Shown here in pieces: positions 34,986-48,605 of a stretch of 64,000 nucleotides of DNA. Source of the DNA: Delphinapterus leucas (taxonomy: Eukaryota > Chordata > Mammalia > Artiodactyla > Monodontidae); assembly GCF_002288925.2 (NCBI RefSeq), contig NW_022098007.1, positions 23,699,980 to 23,763,979 on the forward strand, given 5' to 3'. How positions within the stretch are numbered: the first letter of the stretch is position 1; every line of letters starts with the position of its first letter. The position numbers were made by a program, and so were the translations under genes. The notes below the pieces were generated by a model. The model made no database searches. It saw nothing but the letters and a program-made list of their open reading frames with translations, and was not told the origin of the DNA.

Positions 34986-37284
34986 AGGAAGTGCCAGTGT
35001 GAGATCTCATTTATGATGTATGTATTTTTATTCTGGCTGGATTTTCAAAAATGAAAAAATACTTAAATTCAGTAAATTATCTTACTGTCATGTTATCAAC
35101 TACAACTCACCATTATTTGGCCCTTCTGAATTTCTAAAATACAATGAAAGCTGATGATTGGGCTTGAAAGTATCTTTTGCACAGTCAAAGAAAAATTAAA
35201 TTATATTGGATATAGCTTTTTATGTTAATGACATGTATTCATCATTATGGTATCATACAGAACATTTTCACTGCCTTAAAAATACCATGCTCCACCTATT
35301 CATTCCTCCTCCCCTCCCAACCTCTGGCAACCACTGATCTTTTTACTGTCTCCATAGTTTTGCCTTTTCCACAATGTTATATAGTTGGAATCATACAGTA
35401 TGTAATCTTTTCAGATTAGCTTCTTTCACTTAGTACTATGCATTTAAGATTCCCCCATGTATTTTCATGACTTGAAAGCTCTTATTTTTCAGCACTGAAT
35501 AATATTCCATTGTCTGGATGTACCACAGTTTATTTACTAACTCACCTACTGAAGGACATCTTGTTTGCTTCCACATTTTGGCAATTATGAATAAAGCTGC
35601 TATAAATATCTGTGTGCAAATTTTTGTGTGGACGTAAGTTCTTGATTCATTTGGTTAAACACTAAGGAGCATGATTGCTAAATTGTATGTTTAGTTTTGT
35701 AAGAAATTGCCAAACTTTCTTCCAATGTGGCTGTACCATTTTGCATTCCCAACAGTAGTGAGTGAGAGTTCTTGTTGCTCTACGTCCTTGCCAGCATTTG
35801 GTGGTGTTGGTGTTTCAGATTTTGGTCATTCTAATAAGTATGTAGTGGTATCTCACTGTTGTTTTCATTTGTATTTCCCTGATGGCATATGGTGTTGTGT
35901 ATCTTTTCATATGCTTATTTGTCATCTGTATATTTTCTTTGATGAGGTGTCTGTTAAGGTCTTTGGCCCATTTTTCAACTGGGTTGTTCATTTTCTCATT
36001 GTTGAGCTTAAGGAATTCTTTGTACATTTTGGATAACAGTCCTTTATCAGATATGTCTTTTGTGAATATTTTCTCCCAGTCTGTGGCTTATCTTCTCATT
36101 CTCTTGATATTGTCTTCTGCAGAGCAGAAGTTTTTAATTTTAATGAAATCCAACTTATCAATTAGTTCTTTCTTGGATCATGACTTTGGTCTTGTACCTA
36201 AAATGTCATAATCATACCCAAGTTTTCCTAAGTTATTTTCTAGGAGTTTTAGAGTTTCGTGTTTTATATTTAGGTCTGTGATCCATTCTGAGTTAATTTT
36301 TGATAAGGATGTAAGGTCTGTGTCTAGATTAATTTTTTTGCATGTGGATGTCCAGTTGTTCCAGCACCATTTGTTGAAAAGATTATCTTTGTTCCATTGT
36401 ATGGTCTTTGCTTCTTGTCAAAGATCAGTTGGCTATATTTATGTGGATCTATTTCTGGGCTTTCTATTCTGTTCCATTGATCTATTTGTCTATTCTTTCA
36501 CCAATACCACATTGTCTTGAATATTGTAGCTTCATAGTAAGTCTTGAGGTCAAGTAGTGACAGTTCTCCAATGTTGTTCATCTCTTCCAATACTGTGTTG
36601 GCTATTTGGGGTCCTTTGCTTCTCCATGTAAACTTTAGAATCAGTTTATCGATATCCACAAAATAAATTGCTGAGATTTTGATTGGGATTGCATTGAATC
36701 TATACATCAAGTTGGGAAGAACTGACATCCTGACAATATTGAGTCTTCCTGTGCATGAACATAGAATATCTCCATTTATTTAGTTCTTTGAATTTTCGTT
36801 CATCAAAATTTTGTAGTTTTCCTCATATAAATTTGTACATATTTTGTTAGGTTTATACATACGTATTTCATTTTTGGGTGTGCTAATGTAAATGGCATTC
36901 ATTTTTAAAGTTTCAAACTCCTCTTGTTCATTGCTGGTTTATAGGAAAGCGATTCACTTTTGTATATTAACCTTGTATCCTGCAACTTTGCTGTAATTGC
37001 CTTTAAGTTCCAGAGTTTTTTGTCATTTTTTTCAGATTGTCTACATAGATGATCATGTCATCTGTGAACATAGACAGTTTTATGTCTTCCTTCCCAGCCT
37101 GTATACTTATTTCTTTTTCTTGTATTATTATATTAGCTAGAACTTCCACTACAGTGTTGAAAAGGAGTGGTGAGAAGGGACAGCCTTGTCTTGAACCTGA
37201 TCTTAGTGGGAAAGCTGCAATTTTCTCACCATTTAGTATGATATTATTAGTAGTTTTTAAAATATGATTTTAAAATATTAATCT

Positions 37285-37730
37285 GAGTTTTTTTTCAACT
37301 TTTGAAACAATTATAGATTCATAGGAAATAGCTAAGATAATCCAGAGAAGTCCCATGAACACTTCACCCAGTTTCCCCCAATGGTTACATCATATATAAC
37401 TATACTATAATATCAAAACAAGGAAATTGACGTTGGTACAATATGTGTGTATAGTTCTATATCATTTTATCACATGTGTAGATTTGTGTAACCACCACTG
37501 CAATCAAGATACAGGATTATTCCATCACCATAAAGATCTCCTTTGTGCTACTCTTTCATAATCACACCCAGTCCACTCCCCCACTGTCCCTAACTCTTGG
37601 CAACCACTAATTTGTTTTCCATCTCTATAATATTATTTTAAGAAAGTTATAGAAATTGAGTCATATAGTGTGTGACTTTTTGAAATTGGCTTTTTTTCAC
37701 CCAGCATAATTCCCTGGAGATATATATTTG
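37285..37730 (-). mobile_element. L1 3'UTR-like fragment inside the second L1M
   Basis: Text with CCAACTCTTGGCAACCACTA-type content typical of old L1M 3'UTRs in antisense. It interrupts the order of the host L1M between its ORF2 part (ending about 37265) and the part resuming at 37735. Borders are approximate. Confidence 0.55.
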
Positions 37731-38584
37731 AAGTAAGTTTCTTGTAGACAGCTTATAGTTGGGGTATTTTATTTTCCTGCCAATCTCTGTCTTTTAATTG
37801 ATGTATTTAGATCATTTGCAAGGAAGTAATCATTGACATGTTAGGGTCATTTTATTTTTGTTTCCTGTTTGTTCCCTCTGTTTTTCCTTTCTCTACTTTC
37901 TTTTTCTCTGCTTGCCTGTAGGCTCCCTTAACAATTTTTAGAATTCCAATTTGATTTATTTATAGCACTTTGAGTGTATTCCTTTGTATACCTTTTTAAG
38001 TGGTTGCTCTAGCTATTACATCATGGTTTACTGATGTTGACATTTCACTAGTTTGAGTGGAGTGTAAAAACCTAAACTCCCTCATGTCCTTTCACTATCC
38101 TCCATTTATAATATAATTTTCTTAAATATTTCCTCTACATACATTGAAACCACATCAGGAATCATTATAATTTTTGCTTCAACTGTTAAACATAATTTAG
38201 AAAATCCAAGAGAAGAAGGAAACTCTATTCTATTTACCCATAATTTTACTCTTTTAATTGTTCTTCCTTCTTGATGATCCAATATTCCTTTTTCTATTGT
38301 TTCCTTTTTGTTTATAGAATTCCTTTGGCCACTCTTTTAGGGTAGGTCTGCTGGTGACAAATTCTATTTTCCCTTCATTTGAAAATACCTTGATTTCCCC
38401 CTTTGTTCCTGAAGAATATTTTCACCAGATATGCAATTCTGGATTGACAGTTTATTCTTTCAGCACTTGAAGAATGTTTTGTGACTTCTTCCTTCTACCC
38501 TCCATGGTTTTTGATGAGAAATCCACTATCATTTGAATTTTTTCCCCTTAATTAAGGTGTCATTTCTCTCTCAATTTTTTCAAG

Positions 38585-38585
<1 letters not shown>

Positions 38586-38631
<46 letters not shown>
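38586..38631. repeat. (TG)n microsatellite
   Basis: About 23 uninterrupted TG units. Likely polymorphic. Confidence 0.97.
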
Positions 38632-38632
<1 letters not shown>

Positions 38633-39510
38633 ATATTTCAGAAGTCTGTGATGTGTTTTGGCATAGATTTCTTTGAGTTCACCTTCTTTGGGGTTCACTC
38701 AGCTTCTTAATACTGTAGATTTTTCTTTTGCCAAATTTGGGAATTTTTCAACCGTTATTTCTCTGAGTAATTTTTCAGCCCCACCTTCTTTCTCCTCTCC
38801 ATTCAGGACCCCTCTGATGACAGGAATATTACCTCTTTTGTTATAGCACCACAGTTCTCTGAGGCTCTGTTCATTTTTTAAAAATTTATTTTCCCCCTGT
38901 TGTTCAGATTGTATAATTTCTATTGTTCTGTCTTCAAGCTTACTACTTCTTTCCTCTGCCCTCTCCATTATTTAATGGAACCCATCCAGTGAGGTTTTTA
39001 ATATTATTTCAGTTTTTGTATTTTTCAGTTCTAAAATTTCCATTGTTTCTTCTTTGTATTTTCTATTTATTTGTTGAGACTCTATTTTTTCATTTGTCTC
39101 AAGTATGATTGTAATTGCTCATTGAAGCATTTTTATAGTGGCTGCTTTAAAATCCTTGTCAAATAATTTCAATATCTGTGTCATCTTGGTGTTTTCTCAT
39201 TGAAAACAACATGTAGTCTTTTCTCGTTGAAGTTGAGATTTTCCTAGTCTTTGGTGTGTCAAGTGGTTTTTCTATTTTACCTGGGAAATGCTGGATATTA
39301 TGTTATGAGACTCGGTATCCTATTTAAATCTTGTGTTTTAGTAGGCCTACTATGACACTGTGCCAGCAAGGTACCACCACATTATTTCTAGATGGGGTGG
39401 AAGAGATGGGGATGGAAGTCCAGGTTCCCTGCTTAGCCTCCATGGACACCCTGGGGAGGATCGGTGCCTTGTTATGCTGAGCAGGGGTTGGTGTTCAAGA
39501 TCCCCACTGG

Positions 39511-39574
39511 TCTTCCTCTGATACTTAACTGGTTGGGAGAGGTCTTCCTCTGATACTTAACTGGTTGGGAGAGG
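39511..39574. repeat. Perfect 32-bp tandem duplication
   Basis: Two identical adjacent copies starting GTCTTCCTCTGATACTTAAC at 39511 and 39543. Identity despite lying in an old, diverged L1M means the duplication is recent. Confidence 0.95.
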
Positions 39575-42500
39575 TAAGAGTCTCTCGTTACTATTCTCCA
39601 CGTTGCTTCAACTGATACTGTACTGAATGATGCTAAAAGTCCTAGTTTCCTACTTGGCCTTCACTGACACCACCTTGGCACCTCTTCAGGAATGGGAGGA
39701 GAGCCAGAAGTTACAGACTGGCAAGGGTGAACGTCCAGATTCCCTGCATGGTCTCCACTGAAACAATGGATGGAGAATAGGCCTTGCTACAACTGAGAGG
39801 ATGACATTCCTGGCTCCCTACTCAGTTTTCTCTACTACTACCTTGGAATGGTAGGTGGACAGATTGGGGCACCTTGTTATAACTGGGTGAGTATATAAGT
39901 CAAGGTTCCTTATTAGGCCTTTGTTGGTAAAGGTCAGAAGGTATGCATTTTTCCCCATGGTGTTTGGCTGGAGTAGAGTGGTTATTGTCTAAAAGTTTTC
40001 TGTCTTGATAGGCTCCTCCTTTCTTGGTCTTTTGGTTAGAGAAATCAGGCTTTTCTCAATGCTCATTTTATTTGTTTCTGTTGGCATTTCTGGGTTGCAA
40101 GCTTCTTCAGCTCCAGGTGTAAGATATATGAGGCAAAAAGAAAACCCAGGTAATTCACCACTGTGTTGTTCCTTGAGTCCTGAGATACCTAGTCCATCAA
40201 CTTTCTTCTCTCTACCTTTTAGCCTTCTTATATTTGCTTTATATAATGGCCAGTGTTTTTAGCCATACTTCATGGGAGGAATAGGGAAAAGTACCTTGAT
40301 ATAGTTTTTGACGCTAAATGTACATTTTAAAAAAATGAAGCCATCCATATATGATATTCATTTATTTAAAAGTTATTTAACATCCTTTATGGCCCAAATA
40401 CACAGCTATCCCACAGGTACTGAGGATGCTAAATGAGTGACATATGGTCTTTGCCTTCAAGGATCTCACAGTAGAATAAGGAACACGTTTTTGAACAGGA
40501 CAGTAAAATGTATAAATCCCATGGTTCAAGACCACAGTAAAATTTTCTATATAAAGATTTTCAGAGCGGTCAGACATTCCAAGGGAAAGAAAATTTGCTA
40601 CGTTAAGGAAAAGAAAGGTAATTTAATAGCTAGATCAATGACTGAAGAAGAATAGAACAATTGTTAGCAGGAAAGGTTATCAGAGGAAATTTTGTAAGAG
40701 AAAAATAATCAGCTATAACTATATTTAAAAAAAGAAGAACCAATAGTGATAATAATAATGATAATTATAACCATGTTGATGGTAGAATGAGTGTTGTTGG
40801 TTATTCTTTATCTTTCTTGCACTCAATTTCATTTTTTGGAAAATACAAGGCATGGGTAGAGGTTTTCTAGAACTCTTGACAGTCCTTGGACTCAAAGCTG
40901 GGGAGTTTTTGTTGTTCCCCATATTACCCTTGCTCTCATATGAGGAAGACAAAGTGATTTTTTTTTTAATTCCCTACTGCTGATGACAAAGTGATTTTGA
41001 TGAAACAGCTGAATGTGGGAGAGTTCAAGGGGTGAAAAGTAGACTTTAACAGGAGGTATAGAAGGCTATCTTTATAAACAGTCTTGGCAAAATCAGAGAT
41101 GGCACCCCACAACTTTCCATCAGGCAGAGAGCATTATTTTCAATGCACAACTGTGCTAAGTGCCAAGCGTCTAATTTCTGACTAATAAACCTTCTGTCCA
41201 GCAGAGCCCTAGGACTTTAAGGATTAACTATGTATAAACCCACCATCCACAACTTTCATCCAATGATACCCAGAATTCTCTTCAGCCTCAACCACTACCC
41301 TCAGGTGAGTTAAGTACTCCCAAAGAGTTGGCCCCCAAAGACCTGTGCCTGAAGTGAACACAATGTCTATATTCACTGGACACCACCTCCTTTCCTCCTC
41401 TAAGCACCCATAGCCAGCTGGGCTTCTGTTGAGCCTGAGCAGTGCAAAAGCAGAACCCCAGCCTTTCCAGCTCCATCCTGGACCTATTGGCCCTCAAATT
41501 TCCTTATATTCAAAGTCTTTTCACTCAAGTGCCCAATTAGTGCCCTGGCTCCTTACCCAGGCTCACAGTCTAATGTCTTTGAAGTACAGGGAGTCTGCTC
41601 AGAAAAGAACTCAAATGCGAGACCAGATTCCCCATTCCTTGGTTTCCAAAAGCCAACTTCTCTGAGCTCTCCCTCTGAGTTGGAAAGTGGGGAGAGAGTA
41701 CTCTAAGAGCCAAACTCTCTAAATAAATTATAGGCTTTCACAAATTCCTGTTGTTGTGGGGAACTAACAAAAGCTCAAATGAGGGAACGATGGAGCAAAG
41801 CCAAAGAAAGGGCAAAGCTGGGGAAGGGTAAAGGAGAGAGAGAGGTGAAAGGGGGTGACACGAGGGCAGAGATATATCTATTCAGGAGCCCCTACTTCAT
41901 GACAAGGTGAACAGTATGATGAAAGACTAGCAAATAGGATTAGGAGCCATGTTCTGAAGCTTGCTATGCAACGCTAAGTGGAGGAAATGTCACTATTAAC
42001 CAGAGTCCCTGTTGCCAGAAATATTCCCATTTCTGCCCCATCTCCACCCTTCTTCAGAGTCCCCAGAACACAGTAAAGAGACTAAACCTAGATGGGATAA
42101 GTAGGCATGGTCAGAATGGCATAGGTAGGGCATGGGGACCATGTGGGGTTGGTGGCAGGTAGCTCAGGACTGTGCTGATGGTATGCTGGCACATCTAGCC
42201 AGTTGATCAGCACACATTAGTAAGATGACTGAAAGCATTGGTGGAATACATTTAAAAGGAGGCAAGTAAAAGCACTTCAGGGGTCAGCTGGGGCACTCCA
42301 GAGGAGAAAAATGCAACACTCTGGTCTTCCTTGGGGACTGAGATGGCAAGAGCCCTGCCTTTCATTCTCTCTGTGGCTGACTGGAGAGTGACCTCCAGCT
42401 GAGCTTCATTTATTAACTATTTCTCTATCCTTGTGCTAGGAGTTAAGTGCTAGGTAGTTATTTTTCTGGTGAATAAATGTAACAATCTTGTTCAGGGAAG

Positions 42501-44465
42501 CTGATTCCAAAACTTTTTCTATGGTTTGATAAACATTATGTTGAGAAGCTCTTTCTTCCAGCTCTCAGCCTATCGAAGTCCATTTACTTTGGTAGCTACT
42601 CACATCCACCGTGTCTAGAACACTACTCCAGATCTGTAGCAAGCCTTTATTTTAAAATTCCAAAAGTGTTTTCATATTTGTCCTGGCAGTGTTTTATTTT
42701 TTCTCTTCATTAGAATGTGGTGGTGTTTTTCTGGGTTGGCACAGAAATACTGGAAAACATTCTTTTCCAAGCATTCAACATCTAAACAAACCCCATTTTT
42801 AACCTTCTACACTTTGTCTCAAAACATGCCAACTTTAATGGGCTACCTACTTTTGAGTGTCAAAACTTGTAAAGTCAAATAATCACTGAAAATGTAAGTT
42901 GTCTTATTACCCCCCTTATTATTTTATTTGACCTCATTCTCTGTGCTTCTATTGTTTATTTACTTCCATTTTTTGGAGTTGGAAGGTCTAGACATCCAGT
43001 TCCTAATTTTACAGATAGTCAGACCGAGGCCCAGAGAGACTCACTTAGAAGTACCCATGTCAAGTCTGAAAATGCAGTCCTTCTAACTCCTGCCTCAGTC
43101 CTTCAGGGATCATGGGCTTTACTTAATGTCTTATGGCCACTGATTTGGCAACCACTGCTTTAGGACAATGGTCAGTTATCTATTCTAATGGCTAAGGTAT
43201 ATTAGAGGTGGTTCTTGAACCCAAACCATCAGTGCTTTGGAAGAACTACGATTTGAAACAGTTTCCTCAGTTTTCTCTGAGGGGGCTGGCTAGCACCTAG
43301 AGACTCTGATTGTCAGACACTCACCTGATAAAGAGTATGGAAAAGAGGCAGGAGACAGAGACAGAAAAGAAATAAGGAGACAGAGAGAGAGATGCATATA
43401 TCTAAAATAGAAAGATTGATGATGAGCATCTTATTAGAACTGCAAAGTGTTAAAAATGAAAGGGTCCTCAAGAATCATAGAGGGGGTAACAAAGATGGCT
43501 TCACTGGTGAATTACAAACATTTAAGGAAGAAATAATAACAAGGTTACACAAACTGTTGCAAAAAATAAAATAGGAGGCAATACTTTCCAACTCATTCTA
43601 TGAGTCCAGTGTTACCTTAATACCATAACCACCATAAAGACAGCACAAGAAAAGAAAATTATAAATGAATGTCCCTTATAAACACAGTTGCAAAACGCTT
43701 AACAACATTTTAGCAAATTGAATCAAACAATATGTAAAAAGGATAAAACATCATGACCGAGTAATATTTATCCCAGAAATACAAGGTTAGTTCAACATCC
43801 AAAAATCAACCAATGCAGTATGTGATTATTAACGACTACAAAATTTTAAAATCCCATATAACTACCTCAGTAGATACAGAAAAACACTTGACAAAATTCA
43901 ATACCCATTCAAGATAAAAACTCTCAGAAAACCAGTAATAGGTGGGGACTTTCTCAACCTGATAAAGGGCAACTAGTGAAAACCTATAGCTAACATCATA
44001 CTTAATAATGAAAGACTAAAATCTTTCATCCTAAGATTAAGAACAAGGCAAGGATGTCTGTACTTGCTATTTCTATTTAATATTGCATTGGAGGTTCTCA
44101 CCAGTGCAATAAGACAAGAAGAAGAAATAGAAGACATACAGATTATAAATAAGAGTTACTTAGAGTTTTACAACTATCTCTGTTTACAGACATGATTGTC
44201 TATCTAGAAAACATTAAAGACTACAAAAAAGCAACTAGAAGTAATAAGTGAGTTAAATAAGCTCACAAGGTACAAATCAACATACAAAAACCAATTGTAT
44301 TTCTGTATATTAGCAATGAATAATTAAAAACTGAGATAAAAATACCATTTACAATACCATCCGAAATTTGAAATATTTATGGATAAATTTGATGAAAATA
44401 TGTACAAGATCTCTACATTGAAAATTACAAAATGTTGATGAGATAAATTAAAGAAGACCTAAATA

Positions 44466-44681
44466 GGGCTTCCCTGGTGGCGCAGTGGTTGAGAGTCCGC
44501 CTGCCGATGCAGGGGACACGGGTTCATGCCCCGGTCTGGGAAGATCCCACATGCCATGGAGAGGCTAGGCCCGTGAGCCATGGCCACTGAGCCTGCGCGT
44601 CCGGAGCCTGTGCTCCGCAACGGGAGAGGAGAGGCCACAACAGTGAGAAGCCCGCCTACCACAAAAAAAAAAAAAAAAAAG
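44466..44681 (+). mobile_element. CHR SINE, short form
   Basis: GGGCTTCCCTGGTGGCGCAG start, box B GGGTTCATGCC, GC-rich body (GCGCGTCCGGAGCC), poly(A) of about 18. Target-site duplication AAGAAGACCTAAATA at 44451-44465 and 44682-44696. The clean duplication and tail make it among the youngest insertions here. Confidence 0.95.
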
Positions 44682-44980
44682 AAGAAGACCTAAATAAATG
44701 AAGGATATATCTTGTTCACAGGTCAGAAGACTCAATATTGTTAACATATCAATTCTCCCCCAAGTTGTTTTACAAATACAATGCAATCCCAATCAAAACC
44801 CCAGCAAGGTTTTTTTTTTTGATAAAATTTGGCAAACTGATTCTCAAATTTATGTGTAAATGTACAGGATATAGAATGGCAAAAATAATTTTTACATTGA
44901 AGAACAAAGTTGGAAGGCTTATAATGACTTGATTTTAAGACTTACTATAAAATTACACCAATCAAGACATTATGGTATTG

Positions 44981-45338
44981 GGGCTTCTCTGGTGGTACAG
45001 AGGTTAAGAATCCGCCTGCCAATACAGGGGACACAGGTTTGATCCCTGATCCGGGAAGATCCCACATGACATGGAGCAACTAAGCCCATGTGCCACAACT
45101 ACTGAGCCTGCGCTCTAGAGCCTGCGAGCCACAACTACTGAGCCCACGTGCCACAACTACTGAAGCTCGCGTGCCTAGAGCCCGTGCTCAGCAACAAGAG
45201 AAGACACCGCAATGAGAAGCCTGCACACCACAATGAAGAGTAGCCCCCACTCGCCACAACTAGAGAACGCCTGCACTCAGCAACAAAGACCCGATGCAAC
45301 CAAAAATAAAATAAATAAAATAAACAACAACGAAAAAA
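44981..45338 (+). mobile_element. CHR SINE, long form
   Basis: Target-site duplication AGACATTATGGTATTG (44965-44980) and AGATATTATGGCATTG (45339-45354), two mismatches. Several CCACAACTACTGAGCC units precede an AATAAA-rich tail. Confidence 0.93.
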
Positions 45339-47009
45339 GATATTATGGCATTGGCATAAAGATAGACATATAGATCAGTGGAACATAACATAGTCCAGAA
45401 ATGGGCCCACACATATATGGCTGGTTGATTTTCAATTTAAAAAATGTTAAAAAAATTCAATAGGGAAGGATAATATTTTTCAACAAATGGTGCCGGGTCA
45501 ACTGGATATCCACATAAAAAAGAATGAAGTTGAACTAATATCTCACACTATACTCAAAAATTAACTCAAAATGGATGGTAGACCTAAATGTAAGAGCTAA
45601 AACTATAAAACTTCTAGAAAACATAGGATAAAATCATAGTGAACCTGGGTTAGGCAAAGATTTCTTAAATAGAGCACAAAGAGCACAAAGTATAAAAATA
45701 CATAAAATTAACTTCATCAAAATTTTAAAATTTATTCTTCAAATATACTTTTAAGAGAATTAAAAGACAAGCTACAGACTGGGAGAAAATATTTGCCAAT
45801 TATATATCTGATAAAGGAGGACTCATATCCAGAGTGTTTAAGAATAATTTCTTATTTACAAAAACAAGAAAATAAAGAACCCAACTGAAAACAGGCAAAA
45901 GATTTGAACTGATACTTTACCAAAGATATATGAGTGGTAACCAAATACATGAAAGAATACTCAACATCATTAGCCATTAGGGAAATGAAAGTTAAAACCT
46001 AATGAGATGCCAATACACACCCATTAAAACATCTACTATTTTTAAAACTGACCATACCAAGTGTTAGTGAGGATTTGGAACAACTGAAACTCTGAGTTGC
46101 AGTTGCATAGTTGCTGGGACTGTAAAATGGTGTAATCACTTTGGAAAACAGTTTGGAAGTTCCTCAACTGGTTACATATAAAGTTACAATGACCCAGCAA
46201 CCCCCCAAAATGAAAGCATATGTCCACATCAAGACCTGTACATGAATATTTATAGCAACTATATTTGTAGTAGTAAAAAACCAGAAACAACCCATGTCCA
46301 TCAATATGTAAATGGATAAACACATTGTGGTATATCCATACCAGGAAATGGTACTCAGCAACAAAAAGGAATGAACTATTGATATATGCAACAACTTGGA
46401 TGAATCTCAAAACAATTGCAGTAAGTAAAAGAAGTCAAATTTTTTAAATACCTACTTTTTATTCCATTTATATAAAAAGTCTAGAAAATACAAACTAATC
46501 TGTAGTGACAGAAAGAAGAGCAATGGTTGCCTGTGGATACGAAGAGGACTTTGGAGGATGATAGATATGCTCATTATCCTGAATATGGTAATGGCTTCAT
46601 GATGTATACATACGTATATCAAAACTTCTTGTACTGTGCAATTTAAATATGAGCGTGTTTATCGTATGTCAATTATAGCTCAATAAAGCTGTTTAAAAAT
46701 AAAGTAACATTTTCCTACTTTTAAAAAGAGCTGTATATTTTCACAATTGAAAAATTAGAAAAACAAAGAAGCAAGGCAAAAAAAAAATCTCCACAATTCC
46801 AATCACTTGGAGACAAGTATTTTTACCTTGATATGTATCCCTCCAGATTTTTCTATACATTTATATCTATATAGTTTTTTCAAATACAGTATATATAGTA
46901 TACATCACTTATAAGCTGCTTTTAAAATTTTCTCATGTTTTAGAGGCCTTTCCATGTTAATAAAATTCAACACCATCTCCCCAAAAGAAATACTGGAAGA
47001 ATGGAAAGA

Positions 47010-47402
47010 AGGTAGAAAGGGAGGGGAACGAACAATTGATACATGTAACAACATGGATGAATCTCAAAATAATTATGTTGAGTGAAAGAAGCCAGAGCCT
47101 ACCAAAAAATACATACCCTATGACTCCAGCTATGTAAAACTCAAGAAAAATACAGATTAATCTATAGTGAGAGAAAGCATATTAGTGGTTGCCTGGGAGT
47201 GGGGAGGGGCCAGAAGTGGGCTGGGAGAGAAGAATTATAAAGAGACATAAGAAACCTTTTGGAGGTGATGGGCATGTCCATTACTTTGATCATAGTGATG
47301 GTTTCATGAGTGTGCACATATGTCAAAACTTGTCAAATTGTATACTTGAAATATATGCAGTTTATTGTATGTTAATTATTCCTCAATAAAACTTTAAAAA
47401 AA
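47010..47402 (+). mobile_element. Old L1 3' end fragment, sense
   Basis: ORF2 end-like text (CAACATGGATGAATCTCAAA), then the 3'UTR ending CCTCAATAAAACTTTAAAAA. A separate insertion from the one ending near 46700. Confidence 0.7.
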
Positions 47403-48397
47403 CATAGATGGGGAAATCAAGGCTCAGAGAGGACACAAACTACTCAGGGAGACACAGCAGGTCCATTGCTGAGCCAGAACTAAAACCCCATCTTTGGACT
47501 CCTAATCTAGTGCTCCTTCCACTGTACCACAATGCCTGACAGGCCTCCAATGATCTTCCCAACCACCAGGGAAGAGCAGCAGGGTCAGATGGCTGATTTT
47601 CTAAGCTCTGCTTTCAGCAGAACAAGAACAGAAAACAAATGCTGAAATGATGAGCCCCTTCCTGCCCTGAGACTGAAACTAGATAGGGCTCTGCCCTCAG
47701 CTTTGAGAACACTCCTGAGCTAAGGAGGTAGCCAGTTTGGGCAGTTCCTTCAAGTAGGCAGGTGACAGCTCTGTCTCCAGAAATAGCTCTCTCCACACTT
47801 GCAGTCCAGCAATTAGGAAGGAAACCTTGGATGGTCAGCCTGAGACAGATGACAAGGTAATCAATCCAGGGAAGACTGGCTGCCAGGATCAATAGGGCTT
47901 TGATTCTCAGAGCTGAGATAAACACTAATGTTAGCTACACAGTTAGGGACCTCCTGCTATGGCTTCAGGATGTATCAAAGCCAGAGGAAATCTCACTTCT
48001 GATATTAGGCCATATTCCTGCCTCTGAGCAGGAATCTGCTGACAATCCCTAGCACCGCTGGATTCCTTATTAGAGTGGAGGGATGGAGGTAGGGAAAAGA
48101 TGGCAGAGGGAAGGACTGGGGAAACATGGGCAGAACCCATTTTTTCAATGTAAAATGCTTTTTCCAGGGATACTGACCCTTTCTGTTGAGTGTTTTATGA
48201 GAGAGATGGGGAAAATGAGGAAAAGAACAGAGGAAGAAAATCAAATCCCTGCAGACCAGAGAATATTACAGTGGTTGGCAACCTGCTTCCCAACAGAGAA
48301 ATTTCCTTGAGCCTCAGCTTGGCTATCTTGGAACCAGGCTGTTGGGACCCGTACCACTACAAGGAAGGCTCTGGGATGGATTAGTCTTTCTATAATG

Positions 48398-48605
48398 TAT
48401 AGATTAAGAGCACAGTCTCTGAAGTCAGAGAGACATGGGTTTAAGAAAAGATTTACTTACCTGCTGTTTGACTTTGAGCAAATTACTTCATATCTCTAAG
48501 CCTCAGTTTCCTCATCTGAAAAATGGATATTATAAAAGTGCCACTAAGTGTTTGTTTTGTGAAGATTAAGTGAGGTAATATAAGAGACCTGGCATGTAGA
48601 AATTA
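48398..48605 (+). mobile_element. MIR SINE, well preserved
   Basis: Nearly full-length MIR order: AGATTAAGAGCACAGTCTCT, then GACTTTGAGCAAATTACTTC, CCTCAGTTTCCTCATCTG and GATTAAGTGAGGTAATATAA. Other weaker MIR-like relics in the intron are near 42990-43090, 47405-47530, 49580-49700, 51270-51350 and 52470-52610. Confidence 0.8.

Larger units (their letters stand above)
35222..40270 (-). mobile_element. Second old L1M, antisense, near full length
   Basis: Reads antisense from a 3'UTR (35222-35480) through ORF2 (to about 37260, including the RT region near 37050-37230) and then the ORF1/5' side (37735-40270). Another L1 3'UTR-like piece is embedded at about 37285-37730. Contains the (TG)n tract at 38586 and a perfect tandem duplication at 39511. 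No intact frame. Confidence 0.8.
43490..46700 (+). mobile_element. Old L1M ORF2 and 3'UTR, sense
   Basis: Degenerate ORF2 from the region before the RT domain to the 3'UTR, ending CAATAAAGCTGTTT near 46695. Two CHR SINEs are inserted (44466-44681 and 44981-45338). The RT core is visible near 44100-44200 but frame-broken, with GACATGATTGTC in place of the GATGACATG text. Confidence 0.8.

Noticed and set aside
40948..40998. Repeated GACAAAGTGATTTT
   Set aside because: Two short copies 37 bp apart; may be a small duplication, but too short to support a mechanism.
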